From positions 1 to 35,117 of the forward strand of contig JAJEFC010000394.1 of the NCBI GenBank assembly GCA_022820675.1: a stretch of DNA of 35,117 bases. The letters run 5' to 3'. This DNA is from Vicinamibacteria bacterium (GTDB taxonomy: Bacteria; Acidobacteriota; Vicinamibacteria; Vicinamibacterales; UBA8438). The notes beneath the pieces were generated by a model. That model was not told the DNA's origin. It searched no databases and saw only the letters and a list, made by a program, of their open reading frames with translations. Numbering within the stretch: position 1 is the first letter of the stretch; each line of letters opens with the position of its first letter. Below are positions 17,783 through 26,403 of the stretch, one piece after another. A program made the translations under genes and the position numbers.

Positions 17783-18616
17783 ATGGCCTCACGCACCATG
17801 GCGATACCGTCCCTGGCCGACGTCGCGGCGCGCGGCCGCGAGGGCGAGGTCGTCGACACCGGGACGAAGGTCGACGTCAGGGGCCTGAGCTGCTTCTACG
17901 GCGAGACGCGGGCCCTCGACGACGTGTCGATGCGCATCCCCGCCCGTCAGGTCACGGCCTGCGTCGGCCCCTCGGGATGCGGCAAGAGCACGTTCCTCCG
18001 CGCGTTGAACCGGATGAACGAGCTCATCCCCTCGACTCGCGTGACGGGATCCGTCGCCATCGACGGGCAGGACGTCTACGCGCCGGAGGCGGACCCGGTC
18101 GAGGTGCGCCGCCGGGTCGGCATGGTGTTCCAGAAGTCCAACCCGTTTCCCAAGTCGGTGTTCGAGAACGTCGCCTACGGGCTGCGCGTCAACGGCCTCG
18201 CCGGCTCGCGGGCGGAGCTGGAGGACCGCGTGGAGGCCAGCCTGAGGACGGCCGCGCTGTGGGACGAGGTGCGGGACCGCCTCCGGGAGTCGGCGCTCGC
18301 CCTGTCCGTCGGCCAGCAGCAGCGGCTGTGCATCGCGCGGGCCCTGGCCGTCGAGCCGGACGTCCTGCTGATGGACGAGCCCGCGTCGGCGCTCGATCCC
18401 ATCGCGACCCAGCGCATCGAGGAGCTGGTGTATCAGTTGAAACAGCGCTACACGATCGTCATCGTGACCCACAACATGCAGCAGGCCGCCCGCGTCTCGG
18501 ACGGCACCGCGTTCTTCTGGCTGGGCAAGCTCGTCGAGCATGACCTGACGAGCCGCATCTTCACGGCTCCGGCCCGGAAGCTCACCGAGGACTACGTCAC
18601 GGGCCGGCTCGGATAG
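17783..18616 (+). CDS. pstB: Phosphate ABC transporter ATP-binding protein PstB
   Basis: The cytoplasmic ATPase that powers PstC-PstA. The 277 residues include Walker [10 protein letters not shown] (62-70), the Q-loop Q117 in [13 protein letters not shown], Walker B LLMDEP (195-200), the D-loop SALDP and switch H230 (VTHNM). [13 protein letters not shown] and [11 protein letters not shown] are characteristic of PstB. One oddity is the ABC signature, LSVGQ (174-178) instead of LSGGQ. The residue at this position varies in some working transporters, so loss of function is not implied. The N-terminal extension before VDVRGL is a little long, and no strong SD precedes the ATG; a start at the second ATG (17798) is possible. 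Confidence 0.95.
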   Translation: MASRTMAIPSLADVAARGREGEVVDTGTKVDVRGLSCFYGETRALDDVSMRIPARQVTACVGPSGCGKSTFLRALNRMNELIPSTRVTGSVAIDGQDVYAPEADPVEVRRRVGMVFQKSNPFPKSVFENVAYGLRVNGLAGSRAELEDRVEASLRTAALWDEVRDRLRESALALSVGQQQRLCIARALAVEPDVLLMDEPASALDPIATQRIEELVYQLKQRYTIVIVTHNMQQAARVSDGTAFFWLGKLVEHDLTSRIFTAPARKLTEDYVTGRLG

Positions 18617-18627
18617 ATCGGAGGTCG

Positions 18628-19326
18628 ATGCCCCACCTCCAGGACGATCTCGACCACCTGAAGGAGCGGATGCTGGTGATGGCCGGCGCCGTCGAGGAGC
18701 AGGTGCGCGCATCGGTGCAGTCGCTGGTCGGCCGCGACCACCGGCTGGCCGAGCGGGTGCTGACCGGCGACGACGCGATCAACCGGCTGCACATCGAGAT
18801 CGACGAGCGCTGCTTCCAGTTGCTCGCCCTGCACCAGCCGGTGGCGACGGACCTGCGGGTGGTGGTGTCCGGGGTCAAGATCAACAGCGACCTGGAACGC
18901 ATCGGCGACTTCGCGATCAACGTCGCCGAGGCGACCCTGAGGTATCTGGAGCATCCCGCCGTCAAGCCGCTGATCGACGTTCCCAGGATGGCGGACATCG
19001 CCCAGGGCATGCTGCGCGACTCCCTGAACGCGTTCGTGCGGCAGGACATCCGCCTCGCGAGGGAGGTCCTCGACCGCGACGACTCCGTCGACCACCTCAA
19101 GGACCGGGTGTTCCGCGAGCTCATCGGGGTCATGTGCACGGACGCCGCGGTGACCCAGCCCGCCCTCGAGCTCCTGCTCATCTCGCGGCATCTCGAGCGG
19201 ATCGGCGATCACGCCACGAACATCGCCGAGGAGGCCATCTTCATCGTGTCGGGGCGCGACGTCCGCCATCACGGACGGGAGGGCGGGGGCCGCGGCGCCG
19301 ATGCGCCGTCGCCCGGCGAGCAGTGA
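18628..19326 (+). CDS. phoU: Phosphate transport regulator PhoU
   Basis: PhoU links the Pst transporter to PhoR and keeps the Pho regulon off when phosphate is plentiful. The 232-residue helical protein has both three-helix repeats with metal-binding motifs: DLERIGDFAINVAE (first repeat) and HLERIGDHATNIAEE (second), preceded by VATDLRVVVSGVKINS and ALELLLISR. The C-terminal tail is a low-complexity Gly/Arg/His segment. It starts 11 nt after pstB, with GGAGGT as SD. Confidence 0.95.
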   Translation: MPHLQDDLDHLKERMLVMAGAVEEQVRASVQSLVGRDHRLAERVLTGDDAINRLHIEIDERCFQLLALHQPVATDLRVVVSGVKINSDLERIGDFAINVAEATLRYLEHPAVKPLIDVPRMADIAQGMLRDSLNAFVRQDIRLAREVLDRDDSVDHLKDRVFRELIGVMCTDAAVTQPALELLLISRHLERIGDHATNIAEEAIFIVSGRDVRHHGREGGGRGADAPSPGEQ

Positions 19327-19359
19327 TCGATCCGTCGGTCGTCCGAGAGCCACCTGCCC

Positions 19360-20040
19360 ATGCCTAGCCGCATACTCGTCGTCGAGGACGATCCGGACAT
19401 CGCGGAGCTGGTCGAGCACCACCTCTCTCGGGCCGGCTACGACACCAGCGTCGTGGCGACCGGCACCGACGCCCTGGAGCACATACGCCAGCGCCCCGAT
19501 CTCGTCGTTCTCGACCTGATGCTGCCGGGGATGAGCGGCCTGGAGATCTGCCGGCTGATGCGCAACGACCCGCAGACCGCGGCGGTGCCCATCATCATGC
19601 TGACGGCGCGGGCGGAGGAGGAGGCCCGGGTGGAGGGGCTCGATCTCGGCGCCGACGACTACGTGACCAAGCCGTTCAGCCCGCGGGAGCTCGTGGCGCG
19701 GCTCCGGGCCGTCCTCCGCCGCACCCAGCCCTTCGGGCCCGACAAGATCCTCCGGTTCGGCTCGCTGGTGATCGATCTCGACCGGCACGAGGTGAGCGAC
19801 GACGGGCGGCCGGTCCGGTTGACGGCCAAGGAGTTCCTGCTGCTGAAGTACCTGATCGAGCACGCCGGCCGGGTGCTGTCGCGCGACCTTCTGCTCTCCG
19901 ACGTCTGGGGCTACCAGTACACCGGAGGTACCCGCACCGTCGACGTGCACATCCGCCGGCTGCGCGAGAAGCTCCCCACGCTGGTGGAGCACATCGTGAC
20001 CATCAAGCAGTTCGGGTACAAGTTCGTCGAGAGCACGTGA
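19360..20040 (+). CDS. phoB: Phosphate regulon response regulator PhoB
   Basis: The 226-residue protein is an OmpR-type regulator: acidic pair D10/D11, phospho-acceptor D52 (VLDLMLPG), T82 and K104 (VTKPF), then a winged helix (VRLTAKEFLLLKYLIEH, GTRTVDVHIRRLREKLP, IKQFGYKF). Its place between phoU and the PhoR kinase marks it as the cognate PhoB. It would bind the 11-bp direct repeats found at several promoters in this window. No clear SD precedes the ATG. It differs clearly in sequence from the regulator at 13590, so this is not a recent duplication. Confidence 0.9.
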   Translation: MPSRILVVEDDPDIAELVEHHLSRAGYDTSVVATGTDALEHIRQRPDLVVLDLMLPGMSGLEICRLMRNDPQTAAVPIIMLTARAEEEARVEGLDLGADDYVTKPFSPRELVARLRAVLRRTQPFGPDKILRFGSLVIDLDRHEVSDDGRPVRLTAKEFLLLKYLIEHAGRVLSRDLLLSDVWGYQYTGGTRTVDVHIRRLREKLPTLVEHIVTIKQFGYKFVEST

Positions 20041-20086
20041 CGGCCCCACGGCGGTCGGGCGATGGGGCCGCGCCGCGGCGGCCGGC

Positions 20087-21535
20087 GTGGCGCCGGTGCG
20101 CCTGTTCGTTCGAGGTCCCGTGAGGCTGCCGACCCGTCTGTTCCTGTCTTCGATGGCCGTCGCCGCCGCGGCCCTGATCACGGTTGCCCTCGTCGTCGGG
20201 TCGCCGGACACGCCGCCGGCGGGCGTCGAGGACCGGCCCCAACCGCTGGCCTGGGCGCTCGCGGCCGGGTTCCTGGCCGCGCTCGGGGCGGCTCTCGCCA
20301 TCGCCGGGCTTGCCTCCATCCGGCTCCAGCGCCGGGTCCGGGCGCTGACCGAGACGGCCCGGCGCTATACGGCGGGGACCCCCTTTCCCGTCGGACTCGA
20401 CCACGGCGACGACGAGCTGGGGGTGATGGCGCGCGCGCTCGATCAGACGGCCCGCGAGCTGGCCCGCCAGGTGAAGGACCTCTCCGGCCAGCAGACGCGG
20501 GTCGACGCCATTCTCGGGGGGATGGTCGAAGGGGTCCTGGTGATCGACGACGAGGGCCGGGTGCAGATTGCCAACGAGTCGGTGCAGCGGATGCTCGGCA
20601 TCGACAGCGATCCGACGGGACGCTTCCACGTCGAGCTGATCCGCCATCCCGAGGTGACCCGGGTCATCGCGGCGGCGGTGGCCGGCGATGCCGGACGCGG
20701 CAACGAGGTGCGGTTGAACACCGACCCTCCCAAGGTGCTGCTCGCCAATGCCCGGCCGTTCGCGGCCAACGGGGAGCGGGGCGTGGCCCTGGTTCTCCAC
20801 GACGTCACCGAGTACCGCCGGGCGGATCAGGTGCGGCAGGACTTCGTCGCCAACGTCTCTCACGAGCTGCGGACGCCGCTCACCGCGATCCGGGGCGGGG
20901 TCGAGGCCCTCGTCGACGAGGACCGTCCCGGCGAACGCCGCTTCGTCGCCATCATCGCCAGGAACAGCGCGAGGATGGAGCGCCTGGTGAACGACCTGCT
21001 GAGGCTGGCCCGCCTCGACGCGGGGCAGGAGCGCTTGGTGCCGACCCCTTGCGCACTGGAGGCGACCTTCGCCTCGGTGGCCGGCGAGCTGGCGCCGCTG
21101 GCGGAGAGCAAGCACGTGGATATCAGGACCGCCGTCGCCCCGGAGGCGGGCACGGTCCTGGCGGATCCCGTCAAGCTCCACGACGCCATCCGCAACCTCG
21201 TCGAGAATGCGGTCAACTATGCCCCGGCCGACAGCACCATCGAGCTCGGCGCCGCCGGCGAGGACGGCATCGTCCGCATTACCGTCGGCGACCGCGGCCC
21301 GGGCATCCCGGATACGGACCTGACCAGGATCTTCGAGCGGTTCTATCGGGTGGACGACGCGAGGCCCCGCGACCCCGGCGGCACCGGGCTCGGGCTCGCG
21401 ATCGTCAAGCACCTGATCGGCCTCCACGAGGGCTCGGTGCGGGCCGCCAACCGGGACGGCGGCGGCACGGTGTTCACCATCGAGCTGCCTCACCCGCGGT
21501 CAGATGACCGTCGTGGTGCACCGTCTTTACGTTGA
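20087..21535 (+). CDS. phoR: Phosphate regulon sensor histidine kinase PhoR
   Basis: The 482-residue kinase has two membrane segments (about 16-38 and 54-78) with a very short outside loop, as in PhoR. A HAMP-like linker follows, then a PAS domain (DAILGGMVEGVLVIDDEG, 140-157), the HisKA box FVANVSHELRTPL with H259, and the ATPase domain: N-box NLVENAVNYAP (370-380), DRGPGIP (402-408), FERFYRVD and GGTGLGLAI (431-439). The short periplasmic loop fits sensing through PstSCAB-PhoU rather than direct ligand binding. The start is a GTG; downstream GTGs at 20096 and 20120 are possible. The last coding stretch (21468-21506) is duplicated just downstream. Confidence 0.93.
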   Translation: MAPVRLFVRGPVRLPTRLFLSSMAVAAAALITVALVVGSPDTPPAGVEDRPQPLAWALAAGFLAALGAALAIAGLASIRLQRRVRALTETARRYTAGTPFPVGLDHGDDELGVMARALDQTARELARQVKDLSGQQTRVDAILGGMVEGVLVIDDEGRVQIANESVQRMLGIDSDPTGRFHVELIRHPEVTRVIAAAVAGDAGRGNEVRLNTDPPKVLLANARPFAANGERGVALVLHDVTEYRRADQVRQDFVANVSHELRTPLTAIRGGVEALVDEDRPGERRFVAIIARNSARMERLVNDLLRLARLDAGQERLVPTPCALEATFASVAGELAPLAESKHVDIRTAVAPEAGTVLADPVKLHDAIRNLVENAVNYAPADSTIELGAAGEDGIVRITVGDRGPGIPDTDLTRIFERFYRVDDARPRDPGGTGLGLAIVKHLIGLHEGSVRAANRDGGGTVFTIELPHPRSDDRRGAPSLR

Positions 21536-21579
21536 CCAGCCGGTGTTCACCATCGACCTGCCTCACCCGCGGTCAGATG
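21468..21579. repeat. 39-bp direct duplication at the phoR/rdgB junction
   Basis: The 39 bases at 21468-21506 recur at 21541-21579 with a single mismatch (period 73). Both copies contain TGTTCACCATCGA and CACCCGCGGTCAGATG. The first copy is the 3' end of phoR. The second lies beyond the phoR stop and, on the other strand, encodes the last residues and the stop of rdgB. Confidence 0.93.
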
Positions 21580-22347
21580 GCGGCGAAGCCGACGGAACGC
21601 CTGCCCCCGATGACTGACGGCGGCCTTTTCCTCCGGGCTCACCTCGGCCAGCGTGCGGCCGTAGGGGGGGTAGTGGAAGATGGGGTCGTAGCCGAAGCCC
21701 CCCTCGCCGCGGGGAGGCAGTTGCACGCGGCCCTCGACGACGCCGGCGGCTTCCCAGAGGACGGCGGCGGCGCCGGCTCCTGCTGGAGGGTCGGTTGGGC
21801 GCCCGGCGGCGCCGTCAGACGACGGTGGGCGGGCCAGGTGTCCGCGCCGTGGAACGGTGCGGACTCTTGCAGGGTTGGTTGGGCGCCCGGCGGCGCCGTC
21901 AGGCGACCGTGGGCGGGCCAGGAGTTCGCGCCCAGCGGAGCCGTCAGGCGACGTTGGACGGGCGAGGGCGAGCGCGCACACGAAGCGGGCGGTGCTGCGG
22001 TCGGCGCCCCGCTCGGCGAGCATGCGCCGAATCGCCGCGAACTTCTCCGCGTAGGACTCGCCGTTGAATCTCGCCGAGCGCACCCCGGGCTCGCCGTCGA
22101 GCGCGTCGATCTCGAGGCCGGAGTCCTCTGCGACGGTGAGCTCGCCGGTCGCCTCGGCGTAGTAGAGCGCCTTCAGGCGCGCGTTGGCCGCGAAGGTGGC
22201 GCCGGTCTCCTCGGGCTCGCCGATTCCGGGGTGGTCGTCGAGGGTGGCGAGGGCGGTCGGCGTCCCGCCGAGGATGTCGCGGATCTCGGTGAGCTTGCCG
22301 CGGTTGGTCGTGGCCACGAGCAGCCGCGGCGGCGCCGGGCCGGTCAC
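21547..22347 (-). CDS. rdgB: dITP/XTP pyrophosphatase (RdgB/HAM1) with in-frame repeat insertion
   Basis: This enzyme removes non-canonical purine triphosphates (dITP, XTP) from the nucleotide pool. The 266-residue frame has the substrate loop [12 protein letters not shown] (11-22), [33 protein letters not shown] (72-89), [11 protein letters not shown] (214-224) and [10 protein letters not shown]. Between RFVCALALA and [11 protein letters not shown] lie about 64 extra residues (130-193), rich in Arg, Pro, Gly and Ala. They are encoded by repeat family 1 units; family members are usually near 200 residues. The C-terminal tail [10 protein letters not shown] comes from the duplicated phoR end. 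The GTG start overlaps the rph stop (GTGA). Whether the enlarged enzyme works is unknown. Confidence 0.9.
   Translation of the reverse strand: MTGPAPPRLLVATTNRGKLTEIRDILGGTPTALATLDDHPGIGEPEETGATFAANARLKALYYAEATGELTVAEDSGLEIDALDGEPGVRSARFNGESYAEKFAAIRRMLAERGADRSTARFVCALALARPTSPDGSAGRELLARPRSPDGAAGRPTNPARVRTVPRRGHLARPPSSDGAAGRPTDPPAGAGAAAVLWEAAGVVEGRVQLPPRGEGGFGYDPIFHYPPYGRTLAEVSPEEKAAVSHRGQAFRRLRRHLTAGEAGRW
21783..21966 (+). repeat. Repeat family 1 cluster inside rdgB
   Basis: About two and a half units in tandem are present. GGTTGGGCGCCCGGCGGCGCC occurs in both full units, each followed by GTCAG, a short variable stretch and TGGGCGGGCCAGG. Between them the hairpin GTCCGCGCC-GTGGAAC-GGTGCGGAC (21840-21864) shows the conserved 7-nt loop. 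The whole block keeps the rdgB reading frame open. Confidence 0.85.
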
Positions 22348-23081
22348 CCGGTCAGGACCCCGACCAGGTCCCGCTGCATCTCGACGAGGCGGCGGATGCC
22401 GGTCTCGGCCAACGCGAGCAGGGCGTCGTGCGAGTCGCGGGAGAAGGGCGCGCCCTCCGCCGTGCCCTGCACCTCGATGAAGCGGCCGTCCCCGGTCATG
22501 ACCACGTTCATGTCGACCTCGGCGTTCGAGTCCTCCTCGTACGCGAGGTCGAGGAGCGGGAAGCCGTGGACGACCCCGACGCTGATCGCGGCGACGTGGT
22601 CGGTCAGGGGCATGCGGGCGATCGCGCCGCGCTCGCGCAGCCGGCGCAACGCGAAGGCGAGGGCGACGAACCCCCCGGTGATCGACGCGGTGCGGGTGCC
22701 GCCGTCGGCCTGGATGACGTCGCAGTCGATCCAGATGGTGCGCTCCCCGAGGGCCTCGAGCGTGGTGACCGCGCGCAGCGAGCGGCCTATCAGCCGCTGA
22801 ATCTCCTGGGTGCGGCCGCTCGGCCGGCCGCGGCTCGCCTCGCGGGAGGTGCGCGTGGACGTGGCGCGCGGCAGCATCCCGTACTCGGCCGTCACCCAGC
22901 CCTTGCCGGCGCCGCGGAGGAACACCGGCACCTTCTCTTCGACGCTCGCGGTGCAGATGACCCGGGTGCGTCCGGCCTCGATGAGGACCGAGCCCTCGGG
23001 GTGGTCGAGATAGTGCGGGGTCAGGCGCGTGGGCCGGAGCTCGTCCGGGGGCCGCGCGTCGCCGCGTGCGGTTGGGGTCAT
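22344..23081 (-). CDS. rph: Ribonuclease PH
   Basis: RNase PH trims tRNA 3' ends by phosphorolysis, using phosphate and releasing nucleoside diphosphates. The 245 residues have the usual length and motifs: the N-terminal [79 protein letters not shown] and [22 protein letters not shown]. The ATG overlaps the stop of the GerM-domain gene, and its own stop overlaps the rdgB start, so it is the third gene of a tightly coupled operon. Confidence 0.96.
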   Translation of the reverse strand: MTPTARGDARPPDELRPTRLTPHYLDHPEGSVLIEAGRTRVICTASVEEKVPVFLRGAGKGWVTAEYGMLPRATSTRTSREASRGRPSGRTQEIQRLIGRSLRAVTTLEALGERTIWIDCDVIQADGGTRTASITGGFVALAFALRRLRERGAIARMPLTDHVAAISVGVVHGFPLLDLAYEEDSNAEVDMNVVMTGDGRFIEVQGTAEGAPFSRDSHDALLALAETGIRRLVEMQRDLVGVLTG

Positions 23082-23710
23082 GACGAACGATCCGGGTCGG
23101 CCGGCGCGTCGTCGGCCGGCATCCAGTCATCGCTGGGCGCTTCCAGCAGGTCGAGGTTCTGTCTCAGGGGGCGTTGCAGGTCCACGTGTCCGACCAGCGT
23201 GTCGACCTCGACGCCGTCGACGAGAATCTGCACGGCGTCGACGGCGGCGAGGTTCGTGGTCAGGGCGTTCACGACGGCGTACACCGTGAAGAGCTCCTCC
23301 CGCGACCCGCCGGAATGGCCGAGTGCAATCTCCTCGGTGAGGTCGACGAACGCGTCGCCGTCTCCGGTGAGATAGACCGCCCGCAGGCCGGTGCCGGGGG
23401 GGATGGGGGAGAGCAGCGGCGCCGGCGGGTCCGCGAGCTGCTGCTCGAGAATGGCGCGGGCCTGCGCGGTGGGGTTGGCCCGGCGCGCCAACCGGCGCGG
23501 CACGCCGACGAGCCGCATGCCGTCGCCCGAGACGTAGTACAGCGTCGAGACCGTCTGCGCGCCCGCGGCGGACCTGTCGTCCGCGCCGCCGGCCGAGACC
23601 GCCGGGCCCTCGTCCGGATACCACCGGGGAAGCCCGACGAAGAGCACCCAGGCCCCGCCGAGCGCGGCGGCCGCGAAGACGATTCTCGCCAGCCAGGCCC
23701 GGCCGCTCAC
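23078..23710 (-). CDS. GerM/GerMN-domain protein, membrane-anchored
   Basis: The 210-residue protein has an N-terminal membrane segment ([20 protein letters not shown], about 8-27) and an exported GerM domain: [70 protein letters not shown] and [10 protein letters not shown]. GerM domains occur in spore and cell-wall proteins and are thought to bind wall material. It lies between a wall amidase and rph, which fits a cell-envelope role. The GTG start overlaps the amidase stop (GTGA). The C terminus is acidic and proline-rich. Confidence 0.85.
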   Translation of the reverse strand: MSGRAWLARIVFAAAALGGAWVLFVGLPRWYPDEGPAVSAGGADDRSAAGAQTVSTLYYVSGDGMRLVGVPRRLARRANPTAQARAILEQQLADPPAPLLSPIPPGTGLRAVYLTGDGDAFVDLTEEIALGHSGGSREELFTVYAVVNALTTNLAAVDAVQILVDGVEVDTLVGHVDLQRPLRQNLDLLEAPSDDWMPADDAPADPDRSS

Positions 23711-25365
23711 GGCAGCGGCTCCCGGAGCGGCGCCGAGCCGTCCGCGGGCGGGTCCTCGGCCAGCGGATCGTCTTCGGGAAAGCCCTGCTCGACCATCTCG
23801 CGGAAACGGATGATGCCCTGCAGCAGCGCTTCGACGACGGCGTCCTGAAACGCGGGGGAGGCGAGCTGGACCTCCTGCGCGGGATTCGAGATGAACCCCA
23901 TCTCCACCAGGGCCGCCGGCATGTTGGCCCCCACCAGCACCCGGAGCGGCGCCTGCTGGACGCCCCGTCGGCTCATCGGGACCCGAGCGCGCAGCTCCTC
24001 GGCCAGCGTCTGCGCCCAGAGGGCGGACCGGTCGACGAAACGGAGCTGCGCCCGCTCCCAGGGCACGATGTCGAGCCGCCGCGTGCCGCCGCGCACCTCC
24101 GGCACCCATTCGCCCCCGGCCTGCACGTCGTCGGGGCCCTCGTACTCGACGGGGCGGAGGTAGAAGACCTCGGCCCCGGTCGCGGTCTCCCGCATCGACG
24201 CGTTCGCGTGGAGGCTGATGAACAGGTCGGCGCGGTTGTTGTTGGCGATGGCCGCGCGCTCGTCGAGGGTCACGTCGACGTCGCCCGAGCGGGTCAGCAC
24301 GACGCGCAGCCCGAGCCGTCGCTGGATGGCGGCCTGCAGCCGACGGGCGACGCTCAGGGTGACGTCCTTCTCCAGCGTGCCCTCGGGGCCGAGGGTCCCC
24401 ACGTCGGCGCCTCCGTGCCCCGCGTCGATGGCGATGGCCCTGACCGTCGACGGCTCCGAGAAGTCCGCCAGGGCGGGCAGCCCCGCCTCCTCCGCTTCGA
24501 TGCCTGCCTCCGTCTCCACGGCGGGGCGCGGGTCGGGCGCCGGCGGGGGGGCGGCGCGGGCCTCCGTCGCCGGTCCGAGGTCGATGACCACCTCCAGGCT
24601 GCCGCCGAGCCCGGGCGAGCTGTCGGCGGCGAAGCTGCCGAAGCCGCCGCCCACCTCGACTTCGAGCCGGGCGCGCCGGTCGTCGACCCTCACCCGCCGG
24701 AGCAGATCGTCGGGCGCGAAGTCGCGCATGACGAGATCCACGGCATCGGCCTCGAAGGTGACGAGAAGCTGCCCGGCCGCCCGTTCGACGCGGGGCTCGA
24801 TGTTCGGGGTCACCATGAGGCGCAGCCGCGATCGCCGCCCCATGCGCTGATAGCGGCCCACGACCTGCGGGACGCGCACGTCACCGACGATCACCAGCCC
24901 CGAGCGGGACCTCAGCTCGACCGGCTGGTCCGAGATGAGGGGAAGCGCCCGTCCGATGAAGTCGGTCGGCACGTACCAGATGCCTCCGCGCTCCACCGGG
25001 GGCGAGCTCAGCGACTCGAGCCGCCCCGCCACCGACACGATGCCGTCTCCCGCCGTCAGCACCATCACCGCCGCTCCCCGCACGAGCGTCAGCCGGCCGG
25101 GCTGCCGGTCGTCGCCCACGCGAAGGCCGAAGGGGCCCAGGAGCTCGGTCAGCGCGACCATGGTGCGCCCGCCGACGTCGACCGTGGGCAGGGGGCGCCG
25201 GCCGTCCCGCGAGATGACCGTCAGACCGTCCGGGGCGGGCTGGCCGCCGCCGGGGAGGGCGGCGGCGAGCACGATGCACAGCGCCCATCCGATGCCGCGC
25301 GCACGTCCCGCCCGGACGGCGGCCCATCGCTCGACCGGGGGCAGGGGGCGTGGCGGCGCGGGCAT
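23707..25365 (-). CDS. N-acetylmuramoyl-L-alanine amidase (Amidase_3)
   Basis: This exported enzyme cuts the amide bond between N-acetylmuramic acid and the stem peptide in peptidoglycan. The 552 residues include a hydrophobic export signal (about 25-38), an N-terminal region like the copper-amine-oxidase/stalk domain (about 48-165), a strand-rich AMIN-like middle part (about 178-265) and a Pro/Ala/Glu linker. The catalytic Amidase_3 domain follows from about 309: DAGHGG (H317), LEKDV (E332), SLHANA (H386) and ALVEMGFISN, the expected zinc ligands and catalytic Glu. A short acidic tail follows. It is the first gene of the amidase, GerM, rph, rdgB operon; all junctions overlap by 4 nt. Confidence 0.93.
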   Translation of the reverse strand: MPAPPRPLPPVERWAAVRAGRARGIGWALCIVLAAALPGGGQPAPDGLTVISRDGRRPLPTVDVGGRTMVALTELLGPFGLRVGDDRQPGRLTLVRGAAVMVLTAGDGIVSVAGRLESLSSPPVERGGIWYVPTDFIGRALPLISDQPVELRSRSGLVIVGDVRVPQVVGRYQRMGRRSRLRLMVTPNIEPRVERAAGQLLVTFEADAVDLVMRDFAPDDLLRRVRVDDRRARLEVEVGGGFGSFAADSSPGLGGSLEVVIDLGPATEARAAPPPAPDPRPAVETEAGIEAEEAGLPALADFSEPSTVRAIAIDAGHGGADVGTLGPEGTLEKDVTLSVARRLQAAIQRRLGLRVVLTRSGDVDVTLDERAAIANNNRADLFISLHANASMRETATGAEVFYLRPVEYEGPDDVQAGGEWVPEVRGGTRRLDIVPWERAQLRFVDRSALWAQTLAEELRARVPMSRRGVQQAPLRVLVGANMPAALVEMGFISNPAQEVQLASPAFQDAVVEALLQGIIRFREMVEQGFPEDDPLAEDPPADGSAPLREPLP

Positions 25366-25749
25366 GGTTCGGCGGGGTGTGGATCGCGGGCCGTCGAAGG
25401 TCGTTCAGGCATCATAGCGTACGGACCGGCCGCGTTCGACCGTCTCGCCGGTCTCGCCTTCGTCTCTCGCTCCGGGGTTCTGCGTCGAGGACGCGCGGGC
25501 TCCGGCAGGATTGGTCGGGCGCCGGGAGTCTGCGCCCTGGAACGGCGCAGACTCCCGGCAGGGTTGTTCGCCACCCGGTTCGAGGGGAGCGCCGGCACGA
25601 ACCCGGAGGAGCTGATTGCGGCCGCGCCCGCGGGCCGCTTCTCGATGGCCCTCTCGGCCCAGCTCGGCGAAGTTGGCAATCGGAGCCGCGGGCGACGTCT
25701 CCGGGCCGGACGGAGCCGAGGACGACGCGTGGCGGGTTGGAGGATCGGC
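25366..25749. other. Divergent promoter region with repeat family 1 hairpin
   Basis: The gap holds the promoters of the amidase operon (minus) and the DUF218 gene (plus). A family 1 unit lies at about 25491-25575. An open frame runs through it from the amidase region, but I see no recognisable protein in this part and treat it as non-coding. Confidence 0.5.
25521..25559 (+). repeat. Repeat family 1 hairpin, best-preserved copy
   Basis: GCCGGGAGTCTGCGCC (25521-25536) and GGCGCAGACTCCCGGC (25544-25559) are perfect 16-bp inverted repeats around the loop CTGGAAC. The unit is flanked by GGCAGGATTGGTCGGGC and GGCAGGGTTGTTCGCC, matching the other members. In RNA or single-stranded DNA this would be a very stable stem. 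Confidence 0.9.
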
Positions 25750-26403
25750 ATGCGCATCGAGAGCCTCGAGGCGGGCGAGTACGTGCGGCTGCTGCAGCCG
25801 ATCTGGAGCTACCTGTGCCCGAGCGAGCCGCCGGTTCCGAGCGACGTCATCTTCGTGTTCGGCAGCCGGGGACTCGAGGTGCCCCGGCGGGCGGCGCAGC
25901 TCTTCGCGGCGGGATGGGCGCCCCGCGTGCTCGTGTCGGGGCGGGCCGGCCCGATGACCGAGCACGTCTTCGACAAGCCGGAGGCGCTCGTCTTCAAGGA
26001 CGAGCTGGTGCGCCGGGGCGTACCCGCGTCGGCCGTCGTCACCGAGGTCGACGCCGCCAACACGCTGGAGAACGTACGGTTCGGCATGACGGTTCTCGAC
26101 GCGGCGGGACACGAGCCGCGTTCCGCGCTGCTGGTGGCCAAGGCGTTCGCGATGCGGCGGTGCCTCGCAACCTTCGCCCGCCAGCATCCCCGCGTGCAGG
26201 TGCGTGGATGTCCCCCCGCGGGGTCGCTTCTCGATCACCTGGACCGGAGCCGGGCGGACTTCGCGGCGCGGCTGGTGGCGGAGATCCGGCGCCTGGACGT
26301 GTACGGGGCGGCGGGCGACATCGCGCCGTGCGCGATTCCCCCGGCCGTCCGCGTGGCGGCCCGCGAGACGGCGCGGCTCCTGGAGCCGGCCGCACCTCCC
26401 TGA
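25750..26403 (+). CDS. DUF218/YdcF-like protein
   Basis: The 217-residue protein has the DUF218 fold signature: PPVPSDVIFVFGSRGLEVPRR (near residues 29-49), RVLVSGRAGP, TEVDAANTLENVRFG (Ser/Thr-Asn-Glu region) and SALLVAKAFAMRR. No signal peptide is visible, so it is probably cytoplasmic, like E. coli YdcF. The biochemical role of the family is not well established; some members act in envelope or vancomycin-resistance contexts. GGAGGA at 25739-25744 fixes the start; the longer upstream frame is rejected. A long run of family 1 repeats separates it from the glycosyltransferase. Confidence 0.8.
   Translation: MRIESLEAGEYVRLLQPIWSYLCPSEPPVPSDVIFVFGSRGLEVPRRAAQLFAAGWAPRVLVSGRAGPMTEHVFDKPEALVFKDELVRRGVPASAVVTEVDAANTLENVRFGMTVLDAAGHEPRSALLVAKAFAMRRCLATFARQHPRVQVRGCPPAGSLLDHLDRSRADFAARLVAEIRRLDVYGAAGDIAPCAIPPAVRVAARETARLLEPAAPP

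Noticed and set aside
18592..21493. Long minus-strand frames opposite phoU, phoB and phoR
   Set aside because: The plus-strand genes are clearly recognisable. The minus products look like reverse-frame shadows of His/Asp/Val-rich codons.
24208..25749. Long upstream extension of the DUF218 frame
   Set aside because: It runs antisense through the amidase gene and then through a repeat hairpin. The strong SD at 25739 and the domain start both support 25750.
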